In this document: piece after piece, positions 36,263-61,730 of the stretch
Position numbering within the stretch: position 1 is the first letter of the stretch
How the letters are laid out: each line of letters begins with the position of its first letter
Assembly (NCBI GenBank): GCA_024036415.1
Contig: JAMWET010004078.1
Coordinates: 310,001-374,000, forward strand
Reading direction: 5' to 3'
DNA: 64,000 nucleotides
Source of the DNA: Prochilodus magdalenae
Lineage: Eukaryota; Chordata; Actinopteri; Characiformes; Prochilodontidae
Notes under the pieces: model-generated
What the model was told of the DNA's origin: nothing
Database searches by the model: none
Seen by the model: only the letters and a program-made list of their open reading frames with translations
Made by a program: the position numbers and the translations under genes

Positions 36263-36965
36263 AATAGTTGCACCCAGAAGGAAACGCAGAATTGCAATGC
36301 TGTGGGGAAGAAAGATAAAGGTTACCTGGAACAAAAAATGATGAATGATTTAGATTGATATGGGCAAAAAAAAATTTGAGCTACACATACAGATGTAGTT
36401 TCTTTCAGTACTGCATTGGGCCACCATGTTTGCTAACCCATAGTTCCTTAGAGGGTCATGTGATAATCCATCCCATGCAGCTTGAATAATCCCACACAGT
36501 TCCTGCAGATTGTATGGTAGGGTTGGAGGTGAAGTGTGATGCATGACAACAAATCGTTCATAGTGGCACTGACCACGGTGCCTCCACACATGGGTTTGTT
36601 GGTCGTCTCCACAAAAAAAAAAACAGGACTCGTCACTGAAAATGACCTGCTGCAATTCTGAGTCACTCCGTGACAGTCTGGAATGATACCGTTACAGTCT
36701 TTAACCACTGCAATGGTATTGCACCAGACTGCCTTGGAGTGACATGGCGCAGTTCTGTGCAGTTGTTTTAGAATGGCATCAGATTAACTGATGTAGGAGA
36801 TCACTGCTTGCTGAAAGTCCACAATTGTTGGTGTTAGGTGAATCAGATACAGTGATAAGGACTGTCTTTGCTTACATCAGATGCACAGCAGAGCATGAAA
36901 TTTATATCATTTTCATGTGTCTCAATGTCAAAACTACCCACCAAGTTTCATTCATCAAAACAATT
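36263..36965 (-). mobile_element. Tc1-like element, short copy C (reverse orientation)
   Basis: It starts AATAGTTGCACCCAGAAGG, passes through blocks antisense to the transposase tail (TGATAATCCATCCCATGCAG), and ends near CCACCAAGTTTCATTC, the complement of the left end of the copy at 142-853. At about 0.70 kb it has nearly the same length as that copy. Two minus-strand frames (36350-36655, 36448-36708) cover parts of the transposase in different frames. Confidence 0.75.
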
Positions 36966-38892
36966 TCTGGATTCTGTAACTGCTTATCTATCAGTATAGA
37001 CAGGTATTTACATGAAAAACATCAGACATCAACATCAGTCCACAATTTCCATATTTGTGCATCTCTGATTTACTCCTAATGTTGCCCAGAGCTTTCTGTT
37101 TAATGCTTTCTCATCTGCTCTATAAAGGCATGGCTCAGTTGGGAGACAGCCACAGCTGGATAATAACAGCAGACGTTTGGGTCCATCATGGCACTTAACC
37201 ATTTCATTTCCACTCAAGACGTTCGTTCAAGTTAGCTACACTAACAATAATCACACTGCAACAGTCATTTTCTTCTCCTGTATAGCACATATACTGCTAT
37301 AAAGGCTCTTAAATTGTTTAATGCTTGGACATATGAACTTAGGAAAACAGAACAGTGCTGCCAAAGGTGTATTCTAAAGTTGGCCGTTAAGCATTTTTGA
37401 TTCGATCCATCAAGTTATCCTAGCCCCACCCTTTTAGCCAGTGAGAGAATGAATATTTATGCTGCATGATACTGATAAAATTTCTATAGCAATTAAATTC
37501 CATAGCAATACAATATAGTGTGAGATCATAACATCCATCTTAGACAATGTGGTGAAGCCTAAAATGTTTTAATTTGTATTTTATTATTCTTGTTACCCCA
37601 AATACAAAAGTTTGGACACCACCTTAGTTCAGAACCCATACATTATGTGGAGGTCATTTAGAGCTCTTCACATTTGCAGATATTATTTTCCGTTATTTTC
37701 AGTTATTATTAATAACTGTTCCTTAATTAACTTCTCATTGAAAAGTCCTTTAGGGAACCAAAATAGTCTTTCTATGGCACCATCTATTGCAAGCTTATGG
37801 TTGTTGGCATGGTTGTATTTCTTTTATATATAATATTTTATTACTTAATTGCAATAATTTAAGTCAGGTGTTAACACTTGTAGAAACATAGTTTAGGATG
37901 CAACCACAAGAAATTTTCAACAGTACATTCATGATAAATGGAAGATTGTGCCAAAAGTGATTTAGACACCAGGGAGTTAAATAACAATGTGACTATCAGG
38001 CACACTGTGACTGTATACACGTCTGTAATGGCTACCACATAAATTCTACTAAATGAACAAGCCCTGTTCTAACACACATTGCAAAACCTGGCATAACTTG
38101 TCAAACCAGGTGGAAACACAGCTCTGGTGACCACTTTGACTACATACACTTCCCTAGTGACTATCGAGTGAATTGCACTACATAAGAATTCCCCACTGCT
38201 ACTCAAATCCTTAATGCCATGCTAAATACTACAGGACAACACCCTTCAAGTCGTTCTGGTCCATCTCTCGCCTAACACCCTGGCAAGCAGAGCTGTATGC
38301 AAAGTTACTTGTTTTTGTAACCCCACCCTAACTACCACACACACACACACACATATTGTGTAGTTCATTGATGGTGCTGAAAGTCTTCTGTGTAACCAGA
38401 AGAGGGCAGCTCACCCCTTAGGAATGATAGACGCAGTGTAATACTGAAGAAAGTTTCATGCAGATTGCCCTATACCTCTCTCCACAGTGCATGTGTGTAC
38501 GTGCATGTGTGCACGCATGGTTTTGTGCCTGCTGGGATGTACAAAGACGTTACTCCACCACGAGCGCTGAGTGGAACCTGTGACACCAAAGTGCAGGGCT
38601 GGCACTCATAAGCCACACATAAAGCTTTCAGTGTAGCAACGAAGAACTGGTCATTCCACTGGTCAAGTGTTGTTATAAACCCCTAACAGATAGCTTTTCA
38701 TTAGTTTGTAAGGTCATGAACTTGTTGAGTATGAGGCATTTCAGTACTGAAAGGACCTGTTTTGCAATGTTGCAAGACAGAAACGGGGAAAAGAAGAATG
38801 ACAGAGACTCTAAAGAGTTTAGTTATTCAGCTTATGGCATACACTGGCTTCCAGGGTCAGTCTTACGGGGGAGTATATACATATATACATTT

Positions 38893-38918
38893 TTTTTTGC
38901 TACATATGTAGCAAAAAA
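38893..38918. repeat. 26-bp perfect palindrome
   Basis: Six T, GCTAC, the centre ATAT, GTAGC, six A: both halves are exact complements with no loop. Confidence 0.95.
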
Positions 38919-41254
38919 GATGATTGCTGTCCTGTTTGTTGTTTAACTGATGGATAGCTCAATAAAAATGCTTCAAAAGCTACAAAAAATTTCAAAGCTA
39001 CAGAATAATAAATTCTTTTCAAACTGAACAACTTACATTAAAGGTAAACTATGTTCTTTCCACTCTCGTCTAAATTAACCTTTTTGGAGATCGGCCTACT
39101 CCTTATTATCTGGATGGGGACAATAAACTAAAGCATAACAATATGATTAAAAACTAACTAGCAGGCAAACAAGAGGCTGGCCACAGCTCAGTTCATTAAA
39201 GTTACTCTTATTAGGACACCAAATCATTATCAGGACTTACATGGTCTTAATAACTAGCCGGTAAGTTGATTTGTATGTGTTATAGAAGGTAAAGTAAGCT
39301 GTGAATTACTGTGGCGCTCTGCTTTTGGAAAGAAGCTTTGAATGAACCCTGCATCATGCCCTAGATGTCAGTTCATTTCCTGATTCTCACTTGACCGATG
39401 TGGTACGTGTCAGGTGTCGAAGAGTGAAGGTCGAAGCCTGGCAGTAACGTAACCGAGCTTATCTACTCCAAACAGCCACATGACACCTGAGGCACGGCGC
39501 AGGAAGAAATGAGGAGTCTCACACACGTCTGGCCAACTGTTTTTTCCACAGGAAGCTGCTCTGTGCATGTATGTGCAGGCACTAAAAATGTGCTTCTTTG
39601 GTACAACCTAAAAAAAGAGTTTTACTCGACTCAAAAAATGACTTTAATGAAATAATCATTTGTTCAAAGTTCTTATTTTAGGTTGAGTAAACCTAGCTCA
39701 TCTGCTCATAACCACACAGCTTTTTTTAGAGGGGGTGGACCAACTAAGCACTTTTTACAGTGTGTACTGTCTCACTACATGAGTAAGCCATCTACTATAA
39801 ACCAGGAAATGTAACCCTCCCATACAGTTTCTGTTATGAAGGAGACTTGCCACATGGCGTTTTAAGGCCTCTAGTCATAGGATCAGTCACAAACCTTTGA
39901 CTGCCAGCCAGTCAGATAATTTTAAAAGTCATTTTGGTGATGTCATATATGTGGTCCAGAGGCCCCTTTCAGGTCTTTTATCTTGTGTGTTTAACTGCGC
40001 GTGTCCTCAAAGAGCACTGGTTAAAGATATCATATCTTTTCAAGACAATACATTAGGACCTATTAAACTATGTAGGCAAAGAACAGAACAAATTAGTCCA
40101 ATAATTTAAGAACGTCTGTTTTAAACTAGTTCTGTACCAGCAGTCCAGAAACCAGCAGTATTTACAGTCCCTAAGTAATGATTCATGAGCACACAAGGAG
40201 TAATCATCCCTCAAGCAGAAGTCTTATTTATATAGTGCCCTTTCAGAACTCAAGGTCACTTTACAAACCAACCCAACAGTTTTACTGTAGGTAAGGTAAG
40301 GCATAACGAAAACAATAGAACATCGCCTAACAATGAGCTACAGAACTGACGGCATTAAATGTGACAGAGAACGGGAAACTGTACTTACATTGGCATAGTT
40401 GAATATGGAGGGTTCAGTACACAGAAATGACATACCATGAACCACGGACACTGTTGTCTCCTCCAGATACGGATTCCGCTTTTACAAAATAGCTTAGTAA
40501 AACAAGCAAAATCCTAAACTGTTATGTGTTGACTCCACCCAATATGACATCTGGAAATGTACATATACCGGCTCGTGTTCCAGCCTGGCAAAACAATGAC
40601 AACGAGCAACAGAAAGAAAATGTAGAACTGCGTGGGTAAATCTATCATTCCAGGCTGTCTTCACTTTTCATACCCTTTCCAAGAAAACCGAACTATTGAC
40701 GGCATGATTGATGTTCATCTTTAAACAAGGCTGTATTGGCTTCCATTTTACAAGCATTCTCGATCAAATGTTCCATTCCACCTTACATGCTACAGCTTGT
40801 ATAGGCGCCAGACAATGTGGTACAATATAAGGTGGAAGGGAAAACTCACAAGAGAAGCTGGCAAATAGGATGCTGGCTACAAGTCCCACATCTTTAACAA
40901 GATCCAGGTACAATTTTAATTTAGTATTATTAGTTGGCTCTGCGCAGGGCACTCCAGACAGTTCCTTACAATATCAAGCAGCTTCACTCAGCATTTAGCA
41001 CAGACAGAACTGATCAGATTCTATTAGAATTCTCCCTAATAGATTATTGCTATAGGCTTTTAGCAGCAGTAATGGATATCCTAGGTTTCTACTCTGAGGA
41101 ACTACTTGGTTTCACTGGTAACAGTGACTGGGTTTCATTCAGACTCAAGTGTTTCTTATTATTACTCTCATAGCACTATAACAGTTAATGGTTATTCTAT
41201 GCAATATTGCCTATAACTGTAAAATTCGTTTAAATATTGCTCTTGTGCTTGTTT

Positions 41255-41435
41255 TGCTAACCGTTGTCAACCAGAGGAAGATGGAGTCTTGGTTCCTCTT
41301 GCTCTGTGGGGGTTTTTCCTTCCCATTGTTACTCTTGGCTTCCTCATTGAGGACTTGGACCTGGATTCTCTGTGTAGCTGCTTTGTGACAACTTCTGTTG
41401 CAAAAGGTGCTACAAAAATAAAACATGACTCAACA
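41255..41435 (+). repeat. Dispersed teleost repeat, 3' end
   Basis: Contains GTGGGGGTTTTTCCTTCCCA, then GCTGCTTTGTGACAACTTCT and a tail GCTACAAAAATAAAACATGA. It closely follows a pattern recalled from many fish genomes ('GGGAGTTTTTCCTTGCCAC ... GCTGCTTTGTGACAA ... ATACAAATAAAATTGA'). Class not determined. Confidence 0.55.
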
Positions 41436-42944
41436 TAGGCTGTTTTACCTTTTTAGCATCAGAACACCAACAATTAGCATCACAACCTGTAAGTAGCAGC
41501 CATGCTGTGTAATTTTCTCCACTTTTTAATGGATGAAGCATTATGTATAATAAAGTGTATGTATAATAATAAGATTAAATAATGTTAATATCGGTAGCTA
41601 AATAGGATAAGGGATATACACAGAGGTTTATTTTATATCCTGCCTGGTTTAATGTCGAGAAATTAGCAAACTGGAGCTCATCAAATTGTTCATGACTCTC
41701 CAAAAGAGTAAAAAACAGTTGTAGCAGCAAATCATAGGTTTGTAAATGTTTTTTTTCCTGGCCATTTATTACCCTAAGCTGCATGTACCTTTTATGTAGA
41801 CATCAGAAAGCAATGCTGAACAATCCTAAAATGCTAAAATGCTGAATAAATACATTCATGTAGATACATACACTATGACACCTTATTAAAGGTGATGAAA
41901 AACAATAGTACAAGAAATAATAAGAAGAGAATGATAATAATTATAATAATAAAGCACCACATTGCTTGATTATCCCAAATCTCAGAAAACACTTAAATAC
42001 AATCAGTGGCTAATGCTTTTGTACTAACACGCTATCGGATTTTAGCCTCTCCAGGTCAAATGTTTAACCACTTTTAAGTACAAAGGCTCGGCTTGTTGTG
42101 GATAAAAGGGGCACCAGAAGGGCAACCTCCATCAGCTTGGTTCTGGGCAATTGGGCAGCACTCCAAACCTAGAGTGAATGTGGCATTCTCAGGGCAGATA
42201 ACAAAAGGCCCGTACTCCTCACTCACTAGCGCTATCCCTTCATCTTGTCGTCCACTCCCCCTTTTCCTCATCACTCACTCAGCTGACCCAGAACCCACCA
42301 CGTGGATGTGTGAGAATGAAAGAACAAAGCATTAATGAGGAGAATCAAAACAGTCAGCCCCACCCACACATTCACATTCATTTTTGCATTCGTATTCGGC
42401 TTTTCTTTCACCCACTTGTGAAAGAAAGCAGTGTGTGAGCTTCAGTAACAAGGTGAAGTTTGTTTGACACCTTTACATGCATCTCTGAAAGAGTGTGACA
42501 AAGGACTCTCAAGGGCAGAGTAGCACTTTCTTGCATTTTATCAAGTAACTTCAAGTAGTTACTGCCAGTGAAACAGTGAATCTAAAAAAGACAACAGCGA
42601 ACACAAGATCATTGTCGAAATACAATCGGTGAGTCAGCAGCACTCCAGGCTTGTAAGTAGAGACATTAAGATATTGCCTGAGATTGTATTCCTCAGCCTC
42701 AGGCCTTTTGTGATTGTGCTCTTTGTCTTTATCCGTGATCTAATAAAACAATAACAAGACCGACAGTTTAATGAGGAAGTGCTGTAGAAGATACCGTATG
42801 AGCACAATGTAATGGCCTTACAGCAATAGTGGGGGGCTTGGCAGTACTATTATGCAGTTGATGAATATACCAATGACATCAGCAAACACACCTCAGCGCT
42901 GTGTTATTTGTTAGGCTGTCATCTACACCTGCTCATCCAACCTT

Positions 42945-43270
42945 TCCTCTGAAGTCAAGGGTAATAGTGGGGCGTTTGTCCTTTGCTGCAATAACAGCTA
43001 CTCTTCTAGGAAGGCTTTTCACTGCATGTTAGTTGTGGGAACATTGATTGTATTCTGCCAGAAGAGCATTAGTGAGGTTAAGCACTGATGTTGAATGATT
43101 AGTCTGGATTACAAATGCCACTCCAACTCACCCCTGAGGAATTAAATGGAGACACATTTTATACCCCTTTACCCAATGCTTGGAATTGGGAATGCTGGTC
43201 TTAGGCTCATGTGAGGTAGGATAACTATTCCTGTTTTCAGAGGACAGTCCCCGTTTGTGGCAGACTCTCT
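42945..43270 (-). mobile_element. Tc1-like fragment, second family
   Basis: The plus strand contains AGAGCATTAGTGAGGTTAAGCACTGATGTTGAATGA-type sequence (43061-43097), parallel to GAGGGCAGGCACTGATGCTG at 34654. It is antisense to the transposase and shorter and more decayed than the 34570-34990 fragment. Confidence 0.5.
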
Positions 43271-46200
43271 CCAGCTGGAGTCATAAACAGATATTTTATG
43301 TGAATTAAAAAAAAGCACACGGGAAGTCCTAAGAAAGGCCTGGCTGCAGAACAGTCTACAACTCCACCACGCATATCCTTTTAAGACTCAAGGTATCCCA
43401 GGGATTAAAAGCAGGGGAGGAATTACAGCACTTCATACTACCAGGTGGTTTGTTTTGTATGGATATACAATCTACCGCATATCATTCATTTAAACGGCAT
43501 CACTTTTTCAGCCATCCATATACAGTATTGACATATGGCTTATCTTGATAGCAGCCATTTCTGTCTCTCCAAAACTGGAGCTAGCCCCTGGGTGTGGTTA
43601 TAGACCGGTTATTGAAAGAACCTGTGCTGCTGTCAGGTTGAGCCATGTTTACTATTTCAGATCAGTAAAGAGATGAACAGAATGTCAGAAAAACAGTACC
43701 ATGCAAAAGTCTGAGAAACCCACGATTTTAATTCATTTTCAATCAAATTCATTTGTCCAAGAAACATACCTGAGATATAGTGTTGTCCTCTTGCATAAAG
43801 AAAAATGTTTTCAAAGCAGAGCATAGAGGACATAAGTAGGACACTTAATAACCATGCTGGTTGACCACAAATCTGTCACTATCAGATTAAGCGGTACTTA
43901 AAGCTTTAATCTTTGACAGGGAAGAGAAAATAAAGATCCACTCCTTCTGTAGATTAGGAAATTATTGACAGGTGTTTCTGTCCATCCTACCACTGTGAGA
44001 AGACAACTCGTGTCTATGGGTCTGAAAGAATGTGTAGAGGCCGCTAAGAACATTTGCTGCTTGTTCTAGCTAACCCAGAGTATATTAATGAAGAATGCTC
44101 TCTGATTTTGTCTATTATTGTCTTTTCCATATAAAATCTCCCATCTCCAAAAATGTACAAAAATTCTGAAATTGACATGCTTCAATTTTCCCCAAAGACT
44201 TTAGCTCTTGCTCTACATCTGTATTCATCCTCTGTCTGAAACGCTCTGTTAGACCTCCTGTGTCTCCAAGTCCCACCTCCCGATGAGCTCAGTGTGCACT
44301 GACTGGTCAAAGGCCAGAGCAGCATTAACACCAACACTGCTTTAACTATTCTTACAATGTCTTTGGTTTGAGTTTGATCCTGAAAAGCCAGATCATGTTG
44401 GTAAACCTGATCCACTTTTGCCAGCTAGACTGGAGCAGGATGTTTCAGAGTGGTAAGTTATTACATATCTAGCTCTCTGTGTGTTGTGCGATAGCCTGCC
44501 AAGCTTCCTGGTAGGTGGCCAATATGGATTGTGTTACAAGATGACATCACCTTCTAACAGAGAAAAAGGCTGGAACTCTAACAAAGCTTTTCCGGCAGCT
44601 GTGGGCTTTATGGCTTTGCAGACATATGCATGCACAGGAAGCTAGTTTATACACTAAAGCTACCCTTTAGGATTATTCAAATGGATGTCATTAAATTGCA
44701 GGGCAAGCAAGTGCAGGTTTCTTTCTATACACATATTTATGTATCTGTTACTGTATGTGTGTAGAAAAGACCTTGAAGAGTTACATTATGTTTATTAAGC
44801 AACTGTATGGAAGAAGACAGATGGCCTGAGGGACAATGAGTGGGAGGCACAGAGAAAAGGGGTGAGAGGGAATAGGAACAAGGTTGAAACAATGGAAATG
44901 TAGGGTAAGTGTCAGAAAGACAGCTTTTAAAGGAAGTGTAAGGGGAGATGAAAATAACACTGTGTAGGCCACAAAGTATAGCGGTTGAAAGTGAAGAAGA
45001 ATCTCCACTTGTGAAACTACAATTCTTAGGATTCATGAATTGTCCAACCAGCCACCTACACAGGCACCAGCCTTTAAAAACAGTCTGCTATTTAAGATTG
45101 GGAATGTACACAAAGGCTCTTTGCTTTTTTTCCATGGAGAGAGGATCCAGAGAGATCCAAAACAGCAACATATGTTTGGTATATGTCATGTGATCAGGTC
45201 TGGACCGGGAAACCCGTGATTGAGGGGAACATTCCAGCTCCGTCTCTGTAGAAACCAGTGACTCAGATGCAAAGTCTGGTTTGAATTAGAGAAGAGGAAG
45301 AGGCCCCAGTGTCATGAAACAGTGGAAAGTCTTCACACTGCATACACAGTTGGAGAACTGAAAAACATGATCAAGAACAAGCCATTATAACAGCAGCACA
45401 TTTGCTGAACAAACTCATGTTTATGGCCTGTATGCACCTCATAAACATGTTCCTAAACCTCGTATGAAAGAATAAACAGTTGTGCATCACATTTATTCTT
45501 TGTTTCTGTTATTTTTAACCATGTCTATCCTATTTAGGAGTGTCCAATTCCACCCTCTACATAAGGCTCCTCCTACATGATGTTACCAAGCTAGTAGGGT
45601 GGAGGCTATTGCATGCTTCTCCGGAGACACTTCAAGCCCCACCAAATCTTTATGAACTGCCCACTAATGCGACTATGCTAATTCTGCTACATCAGCTAAC
45701 AGCATTGGCTAGCTTCGCACTATACGTCAATATATAGACCTGCTCTCCTCCACAACAGTTCAAGAACAAACACTTGTTCCTCAGTGCATCTGTATGAGTA
45801 ATCTTTACTCTGACGTCAGTCATTTGCTCACCACCGCCCCTTCCCACTCCCACTATGGGAAACGGTGAATCTCCTGTTTCTTTCTTAACTGCGACATATT
45901 CCCACACTGACTGTACCCACCAAAATAAATCATGGATCACTCCCACATGGTCGGTGCACAAAAGCAGCATGGCTAAAATCATGTATTCTCACAGATACCA
46001 GAAACTAGTGTTAACATTCCTTTCTCAACACTGTGCAAGGGCATAGACCCAACATGGCCGTTGCACAAGATATGCAAACAGCTCTTTGTCTAACTGCATG
46101 CCACACATCAGTGAACTATCAGCAGTCGTAGCTCCTCTAAATTTACATTAACAGAAATGTGTCAGGCCTCAGTTTTGGGCAAACTACAGATAGGGTCAAG

Positions 46201-49200
46201 GTTCAGGGTACTGAGAGGTCATGAATGGCACTGGGTGGAGATGGGGGAGGTTGTAGGGCTATCAGCAGCCAGGTGCTTTCCTGCACCAAACGGAGCTTCT
46301 ATAACGGCTTTACCAACCTGACAACCAAACAGTAGAAGCCTGCTTTGCTTCACTAAGCTTATCAGTGCTACTTTTTTTTTCAGCTGGCTTCTTCTGCAGG
46401 ATTAAAAGGGGTTAACTTGGAGAGCAAACAGACTGTGTGTGCGTACGCATGCGTGAGTGAAAGTCTGCATTTAGCTGACGGCTATCGGTAAGCACTTAAC
46501 TGTAGATGTAAGCATCTTTCCTCTAACATTTACTGGAACAAGGGCGTAGGAACAAGGTCATAGAAGCACAACTCCTTAGCAGCCTTGCTGCTCTGCCAAT
46601 GTTCATCTTCACAACCTAGGCCAAAGATATTGGGAGTAAGGGTGGTCAGCATTTCTGTAGAGGTTAAGAAGAATGTCCCTGGGCAGAACATGAGAAAGTG
46701 GCTCTGGCTTTAACAGTTGTGCTGATAGGAAAGTTCAGGAAGTGGTTGATCGCCATTATGCACATTTAATGATTTGCTTTGCCCTGGATTTGCTTTGTTA
46801 AGAGAAAGATAGGCTAGGCAAGTCAAAAGTCCAACTTTTACAGCCATACTACACCAGATGTGGTTGGTTGCATTGGAAATCTCCAGCCACACCGGCCCTT
46901 TGTGGATAAGATTGGTGACACCACCTTCCAACATATAAAAAAGAAACTGGGACATGAGCAACTATTATAGCTAGCATTCATTTATCAAATGGTGGTTTAG
47001 CTTTAGAAAGGTCAAGGTGATCTAGCATGACCTACAACTGCATTCAACATGACACCAATGTAACCCTAATAGATTTAAACAAAGACACACAATGCAAGAG
47101 AGGATACAAGACACAGTCCCCCCCTCTGGAGTGCAGCACATCATGAGCCAGCTAATGGTGAATCAGTAGTAAGCATAATTTTTAAGGTGCTTTCTATCTA
47201 AAAAAGGAAAGTACGCGATTAAAGAGCTGGGCCTGCATTACGTCTACAATAATAGCGCATTGACTGTGTAGCTGTTTACTTATAGCTTCCATTAAACAGT
47301 TTCTAAAGGGCAGTTTTTAGCCTTAATGCAAACATGCCACCCACTTCTTCATTCAACACGTCACGTGCCCATTAGTGTCCTGGAATGAACCGCACAATTT
47401 GGCACATTCATACAGGAGCTGAGGTCCTGAAGGGAAGCAGCTTAAGGTATGTGTGGATTTGCAGGGACTAAGAGCAGCTATTCTGGCTCCTTGTGCAGCA
47501 GCTTAGACCCTCAGGGTTGAGAGGACAGGGGACAGACACAGGTGGACCGCCTCTCTCAGCTCTATTCTCATCCCTCCTCTGTTAAACAACAGGCTTAAAA
47601 TAACACACCCCTCAATCCAACTGTTACATCAGCTGCTCACCAACCCTTTATTGACCAGCTCTCTCCAACATACATGCTATATATGGGAAAAGGAACTTCT
47701 GTGTGTAATTTCACAGCTAGAAAAAAAATAGCACAGCCAAGTATGCTGGTGTAGCTGGTCACCCAGCTTGGTCATGGTGATTGATACTTGCATCAAGCCA
47801 CAACATATGCTGGTTTTGGTGCTCTTTGTTGTGATTTTTCAAACTGCAATGCAATGCAATTAGTGGCATTCAGAAGCAGCAAGTCTATCACTGCTGTCAC
47901 TGATATATACTTTTTGTTGTTTTCAAGTTTTGCTGCTCTGTACATTGTGTGCACAAATTCATGAAGAATAGACGAAGTGGTCCCAAACAATTTTTTTTAA
48001 AAAGTCCAGTTGCATTAAAAGTGCAGTATGGTTTTTAGAGATGCAAAGTTTTGTTTCAACAACAGGAATATACTTCTGGAACACAGATCTTAATCAAGAT
48101 GCTATCTGGGCATCCAAAACTGCATGTTAAACAAGACAAATCAGGGACACATACACCAAGAAAAGAAAACTGCATGCATGAGCAAGGGATACCTGCGCAC
48201 ATGATCTGCACTGTTAAGGATCAGAGTGCAGAGGGAACGCTACCTTTTATGGTGCACAGGCTTAACTAGAGAGTCACAAATCACTCTAATACAAACGTGG
48301 GAGGGTTGAGGTAGTGCGGAAGAGTTGCTTACAATATTAGATAAGGGACCATTACAGAACTGCGGCACACTTTGTTCTTAACTTAAGAGAAATACAAAAC
48401 TCGGCTCTGTCGTTCATGTAAGACTGACAGTAAGACAAATCAGTACTACATGTAAATAGACACTAATGTAGGAGCTAAATAAAATAATTCACCTGAATAT
48501 TTCAGCATTTTTAGCAGCTTGTCTTGTTTTGTAACAGACTTTTTTAGACTTCTTAAATTGTGCATGGCTCAGAGTGTTTAGACCTTAACCTCCTGCTGCA
48601 GACTCCCCTCTCTCACTCCTTATGCACATACAAACTCATACTGCCATAACAATTTGGACTGAACATTTGTGAATTATTAAATTAACGCTAAGCATGCTTG
48701 TAAAGCACTTTTTATTACATGCACGGTGCAGTGCTTTTCAGAGTTCACAGAAAGGAGAACTGTAATCGGTACAGCACTACAGCATGAAGCAACTTTACAA
48801 GTATGTAGACAAGATGCTTCTTGCTAAGCGCTAATAATGAGCCATGAACTAATAAATGCACAAACTGAATCGCCTCTGTGAATTTAAGTACAATATCTAA
48901 TTATAATTAGTTTTGTAACTGCAATTTTAATAGCAATTGAATTGCAGGCCTGTTATTTGGTTAGTAATACCAGTGCATCCTCTTTCACAGTTAGTTGTGG
49001 TTGTGATGCCACCACATATAGTTGTTTGACTGCCTCAACTACAGTTTACAATCTCGTATGTTAGCGTTCCCCATATAGGACAGGGTTTAGATAAAATAGT
49101 CTATAATTAAATCCGCAGCTCTTACACTTCTCTAAATTGCGATTTTTATCGGAAATGATCTTTTAGCACTACCCGACCACAGTGTTGCCATACATTACTT

Positions 49201-50116
49201 TTATTAGGACGGGCCGTCACCAACAGAGCTCCATGTTAACACGCAAGACAACTGACTTAAGGGACAGTTAGTAATTCTGAAGAACAGCTGATATTTGAAC
49301 TCAACAGCAAAACCACTACACCCTAAATTCATTGACAGGCATGGCTGAAGCAAACTTTGACAGGACTTTTTCTTCCTTTAAATCTTTGTGGCCATAAAAA
49401 CATCTGTTGTATAGAAAATTGCCAATATATGAATGTGAAGAGAGAACAATAGCCTGCCCCAGGATCCAGAATGTACCAGCAGAATAATTTAAGATGGAAC
49501 TTGAAATTTTGAACCAGAAAATGGCGAATAAGAAGCCTACGTCAGCCTTGTCAACTCTAGGAGGTCCCTCCACCTTTGAAATGCATCACTGATTTTAACA
49601 CGGCCTTTCCCTGCTTCGTCAGGTCTTCTACCTCTTTGTAGCGATCTGTCCTTCTTGACAATGTGTGGAGTTAACAGCTTTCTGCATGTTAAATTCAAGT
49701 GAACACCAGTATGCAAGAAACTCAACCATCATTAGATTCTCCAGAACACACAATGCCCAGAGGTCACAGCGAAACACGATTTTCTCCAAAGCAGTCTTTT
49801 ATGCAAAATATAATAAATAAAGAGTAGAATGAGTAACTATGGTGTATAGTTTGCAAACTACTGAATTAAATTCAAAAGATCCACTTGTAGAGGTTTTAGT
49901 AAGGCCCTCCTGCTCAGGAGTTAAGAGCTGTTTGGGTCATCTGTATCAGGGAATTCCCTGTGTTATTTTAAGGACGGAAAAAGGTTGTAAATAAAATTAA
50001 GTGTAATTATAAAAGTGTAATTTTTAAACGTGTAAATTTAACTGACAGTGACCACAGAATATCTGAGGTTCAGGACACAGTGAAATCATGACAAGAAGGA
50101 CATGTGCTTTCTCATT

Positions 50117-50127
50117 TTTAATTTATT
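50117..50127 (-). terminator. Probable TRMT61A polyadenylation signal
   Basis: Read on the minus strand, AATAAA (50127-50122) is immediately followed by ATTAAA. It lies about 340 bases after the stop codon, giving a 3' UTR of roughly 360 bases. Confidence 0.5.
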
Positions 50128-50466
50128 GTAACAAACGGGGAAAATTAAAATGCACTGCTGTGCTTTTCACAAAATAAAATCATGACTGTATTTTAAAGAA
50201 TATAGCCTTATCTACTTTCTCATCCACTCATTTCGCAAGCAGCTGCGTTGGCCCGACTCTGATTACTATAAACCTTCTCAGCACCTTATGTTAAGCAATA
50301 TGACAGCTCATCAGACAGTCTGGAGGCAGAGTCAAGGGTGTGTTCATGTGCACTATGGGAGTCGATGAAAGTACATGAGCATAGGGCGACTGTCCACGCT
50401 CCATACTGATCCACACAGTGTTATTACACTGTGTGTTCAGAAACACCCTCCAACCCCTGGCATTCT

Positions 50467-61605
<11,139 letters not shown>

Positions 61606-61730
61606 CTTTTGTCAACCAGGATTTGTGTTTTATATTGTGGCTGAGCTAAACAGCACCACACGTGTCTGACCGCCTATACACGATGCTCACCCAGCCAGTC
61701 TGCAGGTCGACTTCGGCAGCTATTTGTAGA
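61606..61730 (-). other. TRMT61A untranslated first exon (5' boundary uncertain)
   Basis: On the minus strand GGTTGACAAAAG is followed by GTAAGCAT, a good donor at 61605. The sequence to about 61730 is GC-richer. It contains no ATG that continues in frame to the coding exon with confidence. Confidence 0.5.

Larger units (their letters stand above)
33400..50100. other. Right part of the gene-poor interval between BAG5 and TRMT61A
   Basis: Again no gene is supported. Recognisable contents are Tc1-like copies (33518-33648, 36263-36965), a LINE reverse-transcriptase tail remnant (34137-34450), two fragments of another Tc1-like family (34570-34990, 42945-43270), a dispersed repeat (41255-41435) and a short perfect palindrome (38893-38918). 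The remaining sequence, including most of 44000-50000, shows nothing I can assign. Confidence 0.5.
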
